A DNA stretch of 64,000 nucleotides from Azospirillum brasilense (GTDB taxonomy: Bacteria > Pseudomonadota > Alphaproteobacteria > Azospirillales > Azospirillaceae): the NCBI RefSeq assembly GCF_005222205.1, contig NZ_CP032345.1, positions 1,243,001-1,307,000 on the forward strand, written 5' to 3'. The first letter of the stretch is position 1; every line of letters starts with the position of its first letter. Below the pieces are notes generated by a model. The model saw only the letters and a list, made by a program, of their open reading frames with translations. It had not been told where the DNA came from and did not search any database. Positions 18,934-27,885 of the stretch are shown here, one piece after another. A program made the position numbers and the translations under genes.

Positions 18934-19938
18934 ATGCCTTCTCAAGGAGCCACCCAGGCCAGCTCGGCCCTGTTCGATCACGTTCCCGACATCACCCTGT
19001 CGGTGCGTCAAGTGTTCGGCATCGACAGCGACATGCAGGTGCCGGCCTTCAGCCAGCGCACGGAGCATGTGCCGGACATCGACGAAGCCTACCGCTTCGA
19101 CCGCGACACGACGCTCGCGATCCTGGCGGGCTTCGCCTACAACCGTCGCGTCATGGTCCAGGGCTATCACGGGACCGGCAAGTCCACCCACATCGAACAG
19201 GTGGCCGCGCGCCTGAACTGGCCCTGCATCCGCATCAACCTGGACAGCCACATCAGCCGCATCGACCTGATGGGCAAGGACGCCATCGTCCTGCGCGACG
19301 GCGTCCAGGTGACGGAATACCGCGAAGGCATCCTGCCCTGGGCGCTGCAGCACGCCTGCGCGCTGGTCTTCGACGAGTATGACGCGGGCCGCCCCGACGT
19401 GATGTTCGTGATCCAGCGCGTGCTGGAGGTGGAAGGCAAGCTGACCCTGCTCGACCAGAACCGCGTCATCCGCCCGCACCCGGCCTTCCGCCTGTTCGCC
19501 ACGGCGAACACCGTCGGGCTGGGCGACACCACCGGCCTCTACCACGGCACGCAGCAGATCAACCAGGGCCAGATGGACCGCTGGAACATCGTGGCGACGC
19601 TGAACTACCTGCCGGTGGACGCCGAGGTGAAGATCGTCGCCTCCAAGGTGCCGGAATATGACAGCGAGGCCGGCCGCAAGACCGTGGCGTCGATGGTGCG
19701 TCTGGCCGACCTCACCCGCGCCGGCTTCATCAACGGCGACATCTCCACCGTGATGAGCCCGCGCACGGTCATCACCTGGGCGCAGAACGCCAACATCTTC
19801 AACGACATCGCCTTCGCGTTCCGGATCACCTTCCTGAACAAGTGCGACGAGGTGGAGCGGCCGACCGTCGCCGAATACTACCAGCGCTGCTTCGGCACCG
19901 AGCTGCCGGAGACGGGGGTCCAGGCCAACCTGGTGTGA
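18934..19938 (+). CDS. cobS: Aerobic cobaltochelatase subunit CobS
   Basis: CobS is the AAA+ ATPase partner of CobT and CobN. Together they insert cobalt into hydrogenobyrinic acid a,c-diamide in the aerobic cobalamin pathway. The 334-residue product has Walker [10 protein letters not shown], Walker B ALVFDEYD, sensor 1 LFATANT and the conserved [20 protein letters not shown] stretch. Length is normal. The start at 18934 gives [10 protein letters not shown]. In related genomes cobT follows directly. Here a 462-bp inverted-repeat unit with its own gene lies between them. CobN is not in the window. Confidence 0.97.
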   Translation: MPSQGATQASSALFDHVPDITLSVRQVFGIDSDMQVPAFSQRTEHVPDIDEAYRFDRDTTLAILAGFAYNRRVMVQGYHGTGKSTHIEQVAARLNWPCIRINLDSHISRIDLMGKDAIVLRDGVQVTEYREGILPWALQHACALVFDEYDAGRPDVMFVIQRVLEVEGKLTLLDQNRVIRPHPAFRLFATANTVGLGDTTGLYHGTQQINQGQMDRWNIVATLNYLPVDAEVKIVASKVPEYDSEAGRKTVASMVRLADLTRAGFINGDISTVMSPRTVITWAQNANIFNDIAFAFRITFLNKCDEVERPTVAEYYQRCFGTELPETGVQANLV

Positions 19939-19978
19939 CGGGGGGTGAAAAATCTGCCCGATTGCGGAGCACTGATTC

Positions 19979-20440
19979 TTCACGGATTACGCGGATTTGA
20001 ACACGGATTTCATGGATGAGGGTTGTTCTGGACCAAAGGATTGAAGCCCTGACGGAGCGTGTCATTGGAGCCGGTTTCGAGGTCTTCAACACGCTCGGAC
20101 AAGGTTTTGTCGAATCGGTCTATCAGAACGCCCTCGTTCATGAACTTCGCAGCCGCAGCCTGGACGTCGGGTTGGAGGTGCCATTTGGCATCTCCTATAA
20201 GGGCAGCTGCGTCGGGACCTACTTCGCGGACATCGTGGTCGAAGATCAGGTAATCGTCGAACTGAAGGTCGCCGAGGCCATCGGCCAGCCGCACATCAAG
20301 CAGGTGGTGAATTACCTGAGGGCCAGCCGGATGCCGGTCGGGCTTCTGCTGAATTTCGGCACACCAAGCCTGACGGTCCGGCGCGTCCTCCCATAAGAAG
20401 AATCCGTGTAATCCGTGCCAGAATCCGCGAAATCCGTGAA
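19979..20440. mobile_element. Inverted-repeat unit carrying a GxxExxY gene, inserted between cobS and cobT
   Basis: The ends form terminal inverted repeats of about 39 bp (19979-20017 against 20440-20402). I count 32 of 39 matches. Each end is built of three or four copies of an ACGGATT-type word: TTCACGGATT, CGCGGATT, CACGGATT. The unit contains exactly one gene (20016-20396), whose ATG lies inside the left repeat. It separates cobS from cobT by 538 nt. An ORF-less sequence with the same words and ends lies at 40401-40523. Mobility is inferred; no target duplication is obvious. Confidence 0.6.
20016..20396 (+). CDS. GxxExxY protein (PD-(D/E)XK nuclease-like fold)
   Basis: This 126-residue protein has the signature G30-x-x-E33-x-x-Y36 in [14 protein letters not shown]. 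It also has a restriction-nuclease-like core: D72 in FADIVVED, E82-x-K84 in VIVELKV, and Q91 in [12 protein letters not shown]. All residues expected for a PD-(D/E)XK active site are present, so the protein may be catalytically competent. The family is short, widespread and sporadic, with no established function known to me. The gene fills the inverted-repeat unit at 19979-20440. Its start codon arises within the left repeat and its stop lies 3 nt before the right repeat. Neighbouring genes are cobalamin biosynthesis, unrelated to it. Confidence 0.85.
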   Translation: MRVVLDQRIEALTERVIGAGFEVFNTLGQGFVESVYQNALVHELRSRSLDVGLEVPFGISYKGSCVGTYFADIVVEDQVIVELKVAEAIGQPHIKQVVNYLRASRMPVGLLLNFGTPSLTVRRVLP

Positions 20441-20476
20441 GTTTCCGCACTTCCCCAACTCTATCGACAGCCCGCC

Positions 20477-22342
20477 ATGACCGACCGTGAAAACCCCGTC
20501 GAGGCCTTCAAGCGCTCCACCGCCGCCGCGGTGCGCGCCCTCTCCCGCCGGGCCGACGTGCAGGTGGGCTTCTCCACCGAGCCGCCCGGCGTCGCCGGAC
20601 TGCGCGTGCGCATCCCCACCCCGGCGCGCGACCTGAACCCGCACGACGTCGCCACGCTGCGCGGCGCCGCGGACGCGGTGTCGCTGCGGCTGCGCTTCCA
20701 CGACAACGCCATCCATCTCCAGCGCATGCCGCTGGGCGACAGCGCCCGCGCCGCCTACGACGCGCTGGAGCAGGCCCGCTGCGAGGCGCTGGGCGCCAGC
20801 CACATGCCCGGCGTGGCCGCCAACCTGGAGGCGGCGCTGGACGAGCGCTATCACAAGCAGGGCTTCGAGCGGCTGGAGGAGCGCGAGCAGGTCCCCCTGC
20901 CCGAGGTTCTGCGTCTGATCGCCCGCGAGGCGATGACCGGCGCCGCCCCGCCCCCCGCCGCCGAGCACGCGGTCAGCCTGTGGCGCGGCTGGATCGAGGA
21001 GCGGCTGGGCAAGGACCTGCACGGCCTCGCCGGCCACATGGCCGATCAGGACGCCTACGCCCGCGCCGTGCGCAAGCTGCTGACCGAGCTGGACATGGAG
21101 GTCGGCAACGACCCCGACGAGCCGCAGGAGCCGGAGGAGGACGAGCGCGACTCCGGCGAGAACGAGAACGAGCCGAACAAGGGCCAGACCCAGGGTGAGG
21201 ACGACACCCAGAGCCAGGCCGAGTCGATGACCTCGCAGGAGACGCAGGAGTCCGACCAGGGCGAGCAGGCCGACGAGGGCACCGGCGAAGAAGGCGACAC
21301 CGAGATGGGCCAGGGCGAAGGGGCGGAGGAGCCCGCCGGCCCCGGCCAGCCCTGGCGCCCGGAGGCGCGCGGCCGCAACGAGCCCGACCCCAACGCCTAC
21401 AAGCCCTTCACCACCCGCTTCGACGAGGTGGTAGACGCCGCGGAGCTGTGCGATCCGGAGGAGCTGGCCCGGCTGCGCCACATGCTGGACCAGCAGCTCG
21501 TCCATCTCCAGGGGGTGATCTCCAAGCTGGCCAACCGCCTGCAGCGCCGCCTCCTGGCCAAGCAGCAGCGGTCGTGGGAGTTCGACCTGGACGACGGCAT
21601 CCTCGACGCCGCCCGTCTCGCCCGCATCGTCGTGAACCCGGTCCTTCCCCTCTCCTTCAAGAAGGAGAAGGAGATGGACTTCCGCGACACGGTGGTGTCG
21701 CTGCTGATCGACAACTCCGGCTCGATGCGCGGGCGTCCGATCTCCATCGCCGCGATGAGCGCCGACATCCTGGCCCGCACGCTGGAGCGCTGCGCGGTGA
21801 AGGTGGAGGTGCTGGGCTTCACCACCCGCGCCTGGAAGGGCGGGCAGGCGCGCGAGCACTGGATCTCCTCGGGCAAGCCCGCCAACCCCGGCCGCCTGAA
21901 CGACCTGCGCCACATTATCTACAAGGACGCCGACCAGCCCTGGCGCCGCGCCCGCAAGAATCTCGGCCTGATGCTGCGCGAAGGCATCCTGAAGGAGAAC
22001 ATCGACGGCGAGGCGCTGATGTGGGCGCACAACCGCCTGATCGGGCGGCCCGAGCAGCGGCGCATCCTGATGGTGATCTCCGACGGCGCGCCGGTGGACG
22101 ATTCGACCCTGTCGGTCAACGCCGGCAACTATCTGGAGCGGCACCTGCGGCAGGTGATCGAGTACATCGAGACCCGCTCGCCGGTGGAGCTGGTGGCCAT
22201 CGGCATCGGCCACGACGTGACCCGCTACTACCGCCGCGCCGTCACCATCGTGGACGCCGAGCAGCTGGGCGGCACCATGATGAACAAGCTGGCCGAGCTG
22301 TTCGACGAGGACGACCGACGGGGTCGCAGCGGCTGGCGCTGA
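20477..22342 (+). CDS. cobT: Aerobic cobaltochelatase subunit CobT
   Basis: CobT forms the stable ATPase-associated complex with CobS that works with CobN in cobalt insertion. The 621-residue product has an N-terminal domain starting [21 protein letters not shown] long acidic low-complexity middle follows (about residues 215-300, rich in E, D, Q, G). The C-terminal von Willebrand A domain has the MIDAS sequence [15 protein letters not shown] (D-x-S-x-S) and later [13 protein letters not shown]. Length and architecture match the family. Transcription is likely shared with cobS unless the intervening repeat unit interferes. A strong terminator follows the gene. Confidence 0.96.
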   Translation: MTDRENPVEAFKRSTAAAVRALSRRADVQVGFSTEPPGVAGLRVRIPTPARDLNPHDVATLRGAADAVSLRLRFHDNAIHLQRMPLGDSARAAYDALEQARCEALGASHMPGVAANLEAALDERYHKQGFERLEEREQVPLPEVLRLIAREAMTGAAPPPAAEHAVSLWRGWIEERLGKDLHGLAGHMADQDAYARAVRKLLTELDMEVGNDPDEPQEPEEDERDSGENENEPNKGQTQGEDDTQSQAESMTSQETQESDQGEQADEGTGEEGDTEMGQGEGAEEPAGPGQPWRPEARGRNEPDPNAYKPFTTRFDEVVDAAELCDPEELARLRHMLDQQLVHLQGVISKLANRLQRRLLAKQQRSWEFDLDDGILDAARLARIVVNPVLPLSFKKEKEMDFRDTVVSLLIDNSGSMRGRPISIAAMSADILARTLERCAVKVEVLGFTTRAWKGGQAREHWISSGKPANPGRLNDLRHIIYKDADQPWRRARKNLGLMLREGILKENIDGEALMWAHNRLIGRPEQRRILMVISDGAPVDDSTLSVNAGNYLERHLRQVIEYIETRSPVELVAIGIGHDVTRYYRRAVTIVDAEQLGGTMMNKLAELFDEDDRRGRSGWR

Positions 22343-22367
22343 GGCCGGCCCCCGGACCGGAAACGAA

Positions 22368-22401
22368 AACGGCGCGGATCACTCCGCGCCGTTTTTTCTT
22401 T
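22368..22401 (+). terminator. Rho-independent terminator after cobT
   Basis: AACGGCGCGGA (22368-22378) and TCCGCGCCGTT (22383-22393) form an 11-bp stem with a 4-nt loop, followed by TTTTCTTT. It sits between convergent genes and may also serve the minus-strand gene. Confidence 0.92.
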
Positions 22402-22422
22402 AATGCCATCCGGTTCGTCCGG

Positions 22423-22935
22423 TCACTGCAGGCTGCGCTGCATCTCTTCGAAGTTGCGCGAGAAGCCGTTCAGCGGGAAGTCGATGTCGCGCTTGCCGGC
22501 GCGCAGGAAGTTCACGCGGACCAGAACCGTGGAGCCGTTGCGGAACTGGTCGACCACGCGACCCGACACGAAGTTCGGGAACATGCACATGTTCAGCGTG
22601 GCGATCTGCGTCTCGATGCGCGGCTGGCGGTCGACGCGGATGGCGCAATTGTCGATCATGCCCTGGCTGGTCGTCAGGAACAGGTGGTAGTCGTTGCCGG
22701 TCGGGATGACGCTCAGCGCCACGAAGCCGACCTCCTTGCCGTCGTCGAACAGCCGGTAGTTCATCAGCCGGCAGACCTTGGTGTCGGTCATGCGGTCGAT
22801 CTCGCAGCGGCTGGTCCATGCGCCTTCCGGGCCATACTCGGCGGCGGATTTGGAGAAATCGACGGCGGAGGCCGGCGTGGCGGCCAGCGCGGACAGAAGC
22901 GCCGCACCAAAAGCGAAAAGACCTGTCCAACGCAT
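22423..22935 (-). CDS. Exported protein, IalB-like
   Basis: This is a predicted 170-residue periplasmic protein. MRWTGLFAFGAALLSALAAT followed by P-A-S-A is a clean signal peptide with cleavage after ASA. The mature part has paired cysteines (RCEID and KVCRL, DNCAI and NMCMF) that could form two disulfides, and ends with FPLNGFSRNFEEM. The spacing of the cysteines and the closing L-x-G-F-x motif recall the invasion-associated locus B (IalB) family, but similarity is weak. The ATG at 22935 follows GGGAG at good spacing. It is divergent from the iron-binding protein gene. Confidence 0.65.
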   Translation of the reverse strand: MRWTGLFAFGAALLSALAATPASAVDFSKSAAEYGPEGAWTSRCEIDRMTDTKVCRLMNYRLFDDGKEVGFVALSVIPTGNDYHLFLTTSQGMIDNCAIRVDRQPRIETQIATLNMCMFPNFVSGRVVDQFRNGSTVLVRVNFLRAGKRDIDFPLNGFSRNFEEMQRSLQ

Positions 22936-23101
22936 CCTGACGCTCCCCATCTGTCGTCCCGATCGGCCGCTCAAACTTCCGCCCGGCGGCGGGTATCGCG
23001 AACGGATTATAGGCATACCCCAAAGACGAACAAGCCTTTACACCTTTGGTTGGCGTGTTGGTCCCGGATGATCGTCCCGCTCCGCATCCTTTCTGAATAT
23101 T

Positions 23102-23114
23102 GAGAATCGTTATC
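23102..23114 (+). promoter_or_regulatory. Fur-box-like site upstream of the iron-binding protein gene
   Basis: GAGAATCGTTATC is a near-palindromic 6-1-6 arrangement (GAGAAT, C, GTTATC) similar to Fur-type sites. A TTGACA hexamer follows at 23123-23128. It lies about 100 nt upstream of the ferric-binding protein start, fitting iron-repressed expression. In alphaproteobacteria the regulator could be Fur or another iron regulator. Confidence 0.5.
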
Positions 23115-23213
23115 GTTCACGCTTGACACCCCGTCCCCCGAATGGTCAAGTCGGCGCATGAGAACGCTTCGCAATTGCGGGCGCCAACAGGCAAGAATTC
23201 GGGAGTCACGAGG

Positions 23214-24242
23214 ATGCACATCGGATCGCGCGGCGTCTTTGCCGCCACCTTCGCCGCCACGCTGCTGACCATGACGGGTCTCGCCAGCGCCGCCGAGGTG
23301 AACGTCTATTCCGCGCGCCATTACGATGTGGACAAGGACCTCTACGACGCCTTCACCAAGAAGACCGGCATCAAGATCAACGTCATCGAGGGCAAGGAAG
23401 AGGAGCTGATCGAGCGGATGAAGACCGAAGGCGGCAACAGCCCCGCCGACGTGTTCATCACCGTCGACGCCGGCCGCCTGTGGCGCGCCCAGGAGGCCGG
23501 CCTGCTCCAGCCGACCCGTTCCAAGGTCATGGAAGAGGCCATCCCGGCCCACCTGCGCGAGCCGGAAGGCCATTGGTTCGGCATTTCCAAGCGCGCCCGC
23601 ATCCTGGTCTACAACAAGGCCTCGGTGAAGCCGGGCGAGATCAAGACCTACGAGGAGCTGGCCGATCCGAAGTGGAAGGACCGCGTCCTCGTCCGCTCCT
23701 CGACCAGCGTCTACAACCAGTCGCTCGTCGGCTCGCTGCTCGCCGCCCATGGCGAGAAGGCGACGGAGGATTGGGCCAAGGGCGTCGTCGCCAACATGGC
23801 GCGCAAGCCGCAGGGCGGCGACACCGACCAGATCAAGGGCGTGGCCGCCAACGAAGGCGACGTGGCCGTGACCAACACCTACTACTTCGCCCGCATCGCC
23901 TCCTCCACCAAGCCGGAAGACAAGGCCATCGCGGACAAGCTGGGCGTGATCTTCCCCAACCAGGACGGTCGCGGCACCCATGTGAACGTCTCCGGCGCCG
24001 GCGTCATGAAGAACGCGCCGAACAAGGAGCAGGCCATCCAGTTCCTGGAGTATCTGGTCAGCCCCGAGGCCCAGAAGATGTTCACGGAGAAGAACTACGA
24101 GTACCCGATCGTCGCCGGGGCCGAGACCGCGCCGGTGCTGGTCTCCTGGGGCAAGTTCAAGGAAGACCCGCTGAACGCCGCCGTCTACGGCAAGAACAAC
24201 GCCGAAGCTCTGAAAATCATGGATCGCGCCGGCTGGAAGTAA
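23214..24242 (+). CDS. fbpA: Fe(3+) ABC transporter, periplasmic iron-binding protein
   Basis: This 342-residue protein is the periplasmic receptor for ferric iron, family FbpA/AfuA/FutA (transferrin-like periplasmic-binding protein). The signal peptide ends at GLASAAEV; mature residues start EVNVYSARHYDVDKDLYDAF. Later elements are GGNSPADVFITVDAGRLWRAQ, the tandem tyrosine region VTNTYYFARI expected to coordinate iron, and GRGTHVNVSGAGVMKNAPNK. The ATG at 23214 follows CACGAGG. The matching permease (25271-26995) is on the opposite strand beyond a pirin gene. No ATPase gene is in the window, so the system is split. Confidence 0.92.
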   Translation: MHIGSRGVFAATFAATLLTMTGLASAAEVNVYSARHYDVDKDLYDAFTKKTGIKINVIEGKEEELIERMKTEGGNSPADVFITVDAGRLWRAQEAGLLQPTRSKVMEEAIPAHLREPEGHWFGISKRARILVYNKASVKPGEIKTYEELADPKWKDRVLVRSSTSVYNQSLVGSLLAAHGEKATEDWAKGVVANMARKPQGGDTDQIKGVAANEGDVAVTNTYYFARIASSTKPEDKAIADKLGVIFPNQDGRGTHVNVSGAGVMKNAPNKEQAIQFLEYLVSPEAQKMFTEKNYEYPIVAGAETAPVLVSWGKFKEDPLNAAVYGKNNAEALKIMDRAGWK

Positions 24243-24262
24243 GCCACCGTCCGGCGTAAAGA

Positions 24263-24306
24263 AAGGGCGCGTCCCAGCGGTGGAGACGCGCCCTTTTCAT
24301 TTTTTG
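24263..24306. terminator. Terminator between convergent iron-binding protein and pirin genes
   Basis: AAAGGGCGCGTC (24263-24274) and GACGCGCCCTTT (24286-24297) form a 12-bp stem with an 11-nt loop. T-rich runs follow on both strands, so it may act in both directions. Confidence 0.88.
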
Positions 24307-24317
24307 CGTTCAGAAAG

Positions 24318-25166
24318 TCAGAACATTCCTTCCTCGTAGTCGCGGTAGGCCTGCATCACCTCCTCGCGGCTGTTCATGACGAAGGGGCCGCCCCAGGCCA
24401 CCGGCTCGCCGATCGGACGGCCGGAGAGCAGCAGGAAGCGCGCGCCGGAGGGGCCGGCGGTGATCTCCGCCCGGTCGCCCTCGCCCAGCACCAGCACCCG
24501 CGGCCCGCCCAGCCGGACCGAGCTGCCGGGCGCCACCACCGATCCCTCGAAGACCACCAGCGCCGCCGCATGGCCGGCGGGCACCGGTTCGGAGAAGGTG
24601 GCACCCGCCGGCAGATTGACGTCGAAGTAGCGGGCCTCCGTCGGGCCGCTGCGCACCGGGCCGGCGGTGCCGTTGCCGGTGGTGCCGGCGATCACCGTCA
24701 CCGTGGTCCCGTCCTCCCGCGTCTCGACCGGGATACGGTCGGCGGCGAACTCCTGATAGGCGGGCTCCGACATCTTCAGCCGTCCCGGCAGGTTGATCCA
24801 GAGCTGGAAGCCCTTCATCAACCCTTCGGTCTGCTCCGGCATCTCGGAATGGATCACGCCGCGCCCGGCGGTCATCCACTGCACGCCGCCGGTCTCGATC
24901 ACGCCCTCATGGCCGTGGTTGTCCCAGTGGCGCATGCGACCGGCCAGCATGTAGGTGACCGTCTCGAAACCGCGGTGCGGGTGGTCGGGGAAGCCGGCCA
25001 GATAGTCCTGCGGCGTGTCGGACCCAAAATAGTCCAGCATCAGGAAGGGGTCGAGCATGCGCAGGCGCGGCGTGCCGACCATGCGGGTCATGCGCACGCC
25101 GGCCCCGTCGGACGCCTCCATGCCTTCGACGGCGGTCAGGACGGGACGGACGGTTTCGGCGGTCAT
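24318..25166 (-). CDS. Pirin family protein
   Basis: This 282-residue cytosolic bicupin has FPDHPHRGFETVTYMLAGR as the iron-binding motif of the N-terminal cupin (H-x-H and a later Glu and His), then WMTAGRGVIHSEMPEQ and GFQLWINLPGRLKM. Pirins bind Fe(II); some bacterial members dioxygenate quercetin and others bind enzymes or regulators. The C-terminal cupin has fewer metal ligands, as usual. It separates the two parts of an iron transporter. A second pirin lies at 43719-44621. Iron control is suggested by context only. Confidence 0.9.
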   Translation of the reverse strand: MTAETVRPVLTAVEGMEASDGAGVRMTRMVGTPRLRMLDPFLMLDYFGSDTPQDYLAGFPDHPHRGFETVTYMLAGRMRHWDNHGHEGVIETGGVQWMTAGRGVIHSEMPEQTEGLMKGFQLWINLPGRLKMSEPAYQEFAADRIPVETREDGTTVTVIAGTTGNGTAGPVRSGPTEARYFDVNLPAGATFSEPVPAGHAAALVVFEGSVVAPGSSVRLGGPRVLVLGEGDRAEITAGPSGARFLLLSGRPIGEPVAWGGPFVMNSREEVMQAYRDYEEGMF

Positions 25167-25270
25167 CGGACGCTCTCCTCAAGCAACATCGCTGAGAGAG
25201 AGGTATTCTTTCCAGGACGCCGGATAAAGCCCCACCGCCGCTCAACACTGTTGCGGCGGGGACAACAGCG

Positions 25271-26995
25271 TCATTCGTCCGTCTGGCCGGGGCGGGAGCG
25301 GCTGATGGACAGGCTGAGCAGGATCACCGGCACGATGCCGACCGCGACGATGGCCAGCGCCCCGGTGGCGGCCTCGGTCAGCCGCTCGTCGGAGGCCAGC
25401 GTGTAGACTCGCACGGCCAGCGTGTCGAAGTTGAAGGGCCGGACGATCATCGTCGCCGGCAACTCCTTCATCACGTCGACGAAGACCAGCAGGCCGGCGG
25501 TCAGCAGGCTGCCCCACATGATCGGCGCGTGCACCCGGATCAGCGTCCGCCCCGCCGTGTGGCCGAGCACGCGCGAGGCGAAATCCATTGTCGGGCGGAT
25601 CTTGCCCAGGCTGGCCTCGATCGTGTTGAAGGACACCGCCAGGAAGCGCACCAGATAGGCGAACAGCACCGCCGCGATGGTGCCGCTCAGCAGCAGGCCG
25701 GTGGACACCCCGAAGGTCTGGCGCATGAAGGCGTCGACGGCGTTGTCGAGATGGGCGAAGGGAATCAGCACGCCGACCGCGATCACCGAGCCGGGAATGG
25801 CGTAGCCCATGGCGGCGACGCGCACCGCGCCCTTCAGCAGCGGCGTCGGGCGCAGCCGCTGCCCGTAGGCGAGGACCAGCGCCAGCGACACCGCCAGCAC
25901 CGCGGCCAACGCCGCCAGCGTGAAGCTGTTGCGGGCCAGCGTCAGGAACACCGGCCCGAAAGCCTGATCCCCCGCGGTGACCGCCATGCGGACCAGCAGA
26001 CCGGCGGGCAGCAGGAAGCCGAGCAGAAGCGGCAGCCCGCAGGCCGTCATGGCGGCCGCCGCGCGCCAGCCCTTCAGCTCATGCTTGGGCAGGCGGCGGT
26101 AACGGGTGGTGGTGTGGTGGTAGCGGGCCTGCCGGCGCGACCAGCGCTCCATCAACACCAGCACCAGGACGAACATCATCAGCACGGCGGCCAGCTGCGC
26201 CGCCGCCACCGGCTGTCCCATGGCGAACCACGTCCGGTAGATGCCGGTGACGAAGGTGTTGACCGCGAAATACTGCACCGTGCCGAAATCGGCCAGCACC
26301 TCCATCAGCACCAGCGCCAAACCGGCCACGATGCTGGGGCGGGCCAGCGGCAGCGCCACCGTGAAGAAGCTGCGCCACGGCCCGCGGCCGAGCGTACGGC
26401 TGACCTCCAGCACGCAGACGGACTGTTCCAGGAAGGCAGCGCGCGACAGCAGATAGACGTACGGGTAGAGCACCAGCGTCATCATCAGCGCGGCGCCTTC
26501 GAGCGTACGGATGTCCGGAAACCAGTAATCCCGCCGCGACCAGTGGAAAACCTCGCGCAGCGCGGTCTGCACCGGGCCGACGAACTGGAGCAGGTCGGTG
26601 TAGACGTACGCCATGACATAGGCCGGCACCGCCATCGGGAGCAGCAGCGCCCATTCCAGCGTACGGCTGCCGGGGAACCGGCACATGGTGACCAGCCAGG
26701 CGGTGCCCACCCCGATGACCAGCGTGCCCACCCCCACCCCGAAGACGAGGCGCACGGTGTTCAGCAGATACTCCGCCAGCACCGTGTCGACCAGATGCTG
26801 CCACACTCCGTCCGTCGGCACGAAGACGCGGCTCATCACCGCCAGCACCGGCAGGGCGACCAGCGCCGCGATCACCAGCGTCGCCAGCGTCCAACCGCTG
26901 AAACCGATGCGTTGCCAAAGGGAGGAATGGAAGCCGGCGGCCTGAACCGGGCCGCCCGGCGTCGGGCCGGGGGTTTGAAAGGTGTCCGTCGTCAA
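25271..26995 (-). CDS. fbpB: Fe(3+) ABC transporter permease
   Basis: This 574-residue inner-membrane permease has two fused BPD_transp_1 halves of about 6 transmembrane segments each, typical of FbpB/AfuB ferric-iron importers. The EAA loops are visible as LEVSRTLGRGPWRSFFTVALP in the first half (E-x3-LG) and FASRVLGHTAGRTLIRVHAP in the second. The start is a TTG at 26995 giving (M)TTDTFQTPGPT; no in-frame ATG or GTG fits better. It should work with the binding protein at 23214-24242. That gene is on the other strand and no ATPase gene is present here. Confidence 0.88.
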   Translation of the reverse strand: MTTDTFQTPGPTPGGPVQAAGFHSSLWQRIGFSGWTLATLVIAALVALPVLAVMSRVFVPTDGVWQHLVDTVLAEYLLNTVRLVFGVGVGTLVIGVGTAWLVTMCRFPGSRTLEWALLLPMAVPAYVMAYVYTDLLQFVGPVQTALREVFHWSRRDYWFPDIRTLEGAALMMTLVLYPYVYLLSRAAFLEQSVCVLEVSRTLGRGPWRSFFTVALPLARPSIVAGLALVLMEVLADFGTVQYFAVNTFVTGIYRTWFAMGQPVAAAQLAAVLMMFVLVLVLMERWSRRQARYHHTTTRYRRLPKHELKGWRAAAAMTACGLPLLLGFLLPAGLLVRMAVTAGDQAFGPVFLTLARNSFTLAALAAVLAVSLALVLAYGQRLRPTPLLKGAVRVAAMGYAIPGSVIAVGVLIPFAHLDNAVDAFMRQTFGVSTGLLLSGTIAAVLFAYLVRFLAVSFNTIEASLGKIRPTMDFASRVLGHTAGRTLIRVHAPIMWGSLLTAGLLVFVDVMKELPATMIVRPFNFDTLAVRVYTLASDERLTEAATGALAIVAVGIVPVILLSLSISRSRPGQTDE

Positions 26996-27075
26996 GGCCG
27001 GTTACGCCCATAGGGATGTGTCGAACGGGAGCCCTATGGTCTCACACTGTGCGAATAACTCGCAATGACAACATG

Positions 27076-27113
27076 CCGCATCCCTTTCCCGTGAGGGTAT
27101 GACAGGGATGCGG
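27076..27113 (-). terminator. Hairpin after upp
   Basis: CCGCATCCCT (27076-27085) and AGGGATGCGG (27104-27113) form a 10-bp stem with an 18-nt loop just past the upp stop on the minus strand. There is no T-run, so it may stabilise the mRNA end or aid factor-dependent termination. Confidence 0.5.
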
Positions 27114-27126
27114 CCGCCGTTTGTGG

Positions 27127-27777
27127 TTACTTGGTGCCGAACATGCGGTCGCCGGCGTCGCCCAGGCCGGGGACGATGTAGGCGTTCTCGTCGAGATGGC
27201 TGTCGAGCGAGGCGGTGAAGACCTTCACCCGCGGGTGGGCGGCGGCGAAGACGCGCATGCCCTCGGGCGCCGCGACCAGCGCCATGAAGCGGATGTTCTC
27301 GTCGTCCACGCCGTGGCGGTTCAGCACATCGCAGGCGTGGACGGCGGAATTGCCGGTCGCCAGCATCGGGTCCACCACGATGAACAGGCGGCCTTCCGCC
27401 TCCGGCAGCTTCACCAGATACTCGTGCGGCATCTTGGTGTCGTGGTCGCGGTAGAGGCCGATATGCCCCTCGCGCGCCGACGGCACCAGCTCGTGCAGGC
27501 CCTGGGCCATGCCGAGGCCGGCGCGCAGCACCGGCACGATGGCCAGCTTCTTGCCGGCGATGACCGGCGCGTCCATGGGCTGGAGCGGCGTGTCGATCCG
27601 CTCGGTCGTCAGGGGCAGGTCGCGGGTGATCTCATAGCCCATCAGCAGCGAAATCTCGCGCAGCAGGGTGCGGAAGCCGCCGGTGGAGCGTTCCTTGGCC
27701 CGCATCAGCGTCAGCTTGTGCTGGATCAGCGGGTGGTCGAGGATGAACAGATTGGGAAATTCGGTGTGGGTGCGCAT
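27127..27777 (-). CDS. upp: Uracil phosphoribosyltransferase
   Basis: Upp salvages uracil by making UMP from uracil and PRPP. The 216-residue product starts [22 protein letters not shown]. It has the PRPP loop [19 protein letters not shown], the [14 protein letters not shown] segment and ends near [17 protein letters not shown], the uracil-binding C-terminus. Length is normal. It stands alone here, with no uraA permease next to it. Confidence 0.96.
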   Translation of the reverse strand: MRTHTEFPNLFILDHPLIQHKLTLMRAKERSTGGFRTLLREISLLMGYEITRDLPLTTERIDTPLQPMDAPVIAGKKLAIVPVLRAGLGMAQGLHELVPSAREGHIGLYRDHDTKMPHEYLVKLPEAEGRLFIVVDPMLATGNSAVHACDVLNRHGVDDENIRFMALVAAPEGMRVFAAAHPRVKVFTASLDSHLDENAYIVPGLGDAGDRMFGTK

Positions 27778-27885
27778 GGATCTCGTGCCGCGGCCTGTCT
27801 AGACCCCGATCCTAACCCGGCGGACCCGCTTCGGCCAAGCCGCCCTTAAGCGATGCCGCCGGATGCGCCGCTCGGGAGACGATAA

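Noticed and set aside
20312..22213. Minus-strand frame of about 633 codons opposite cobT
   Set aside because: It is a shadow of cobT; the protein is low-complexity and the cobT reading is fully supported by the VWA/MIDAS and acidic regions.
18934..22342. A cobalamin riboswitch controlling cobS-cobT
   Set aside because: The 73-nt leader before cobS and the cobS-cobT interval are too short or occupied by the repeat unit; no B12-box-like conserved segment is visible.
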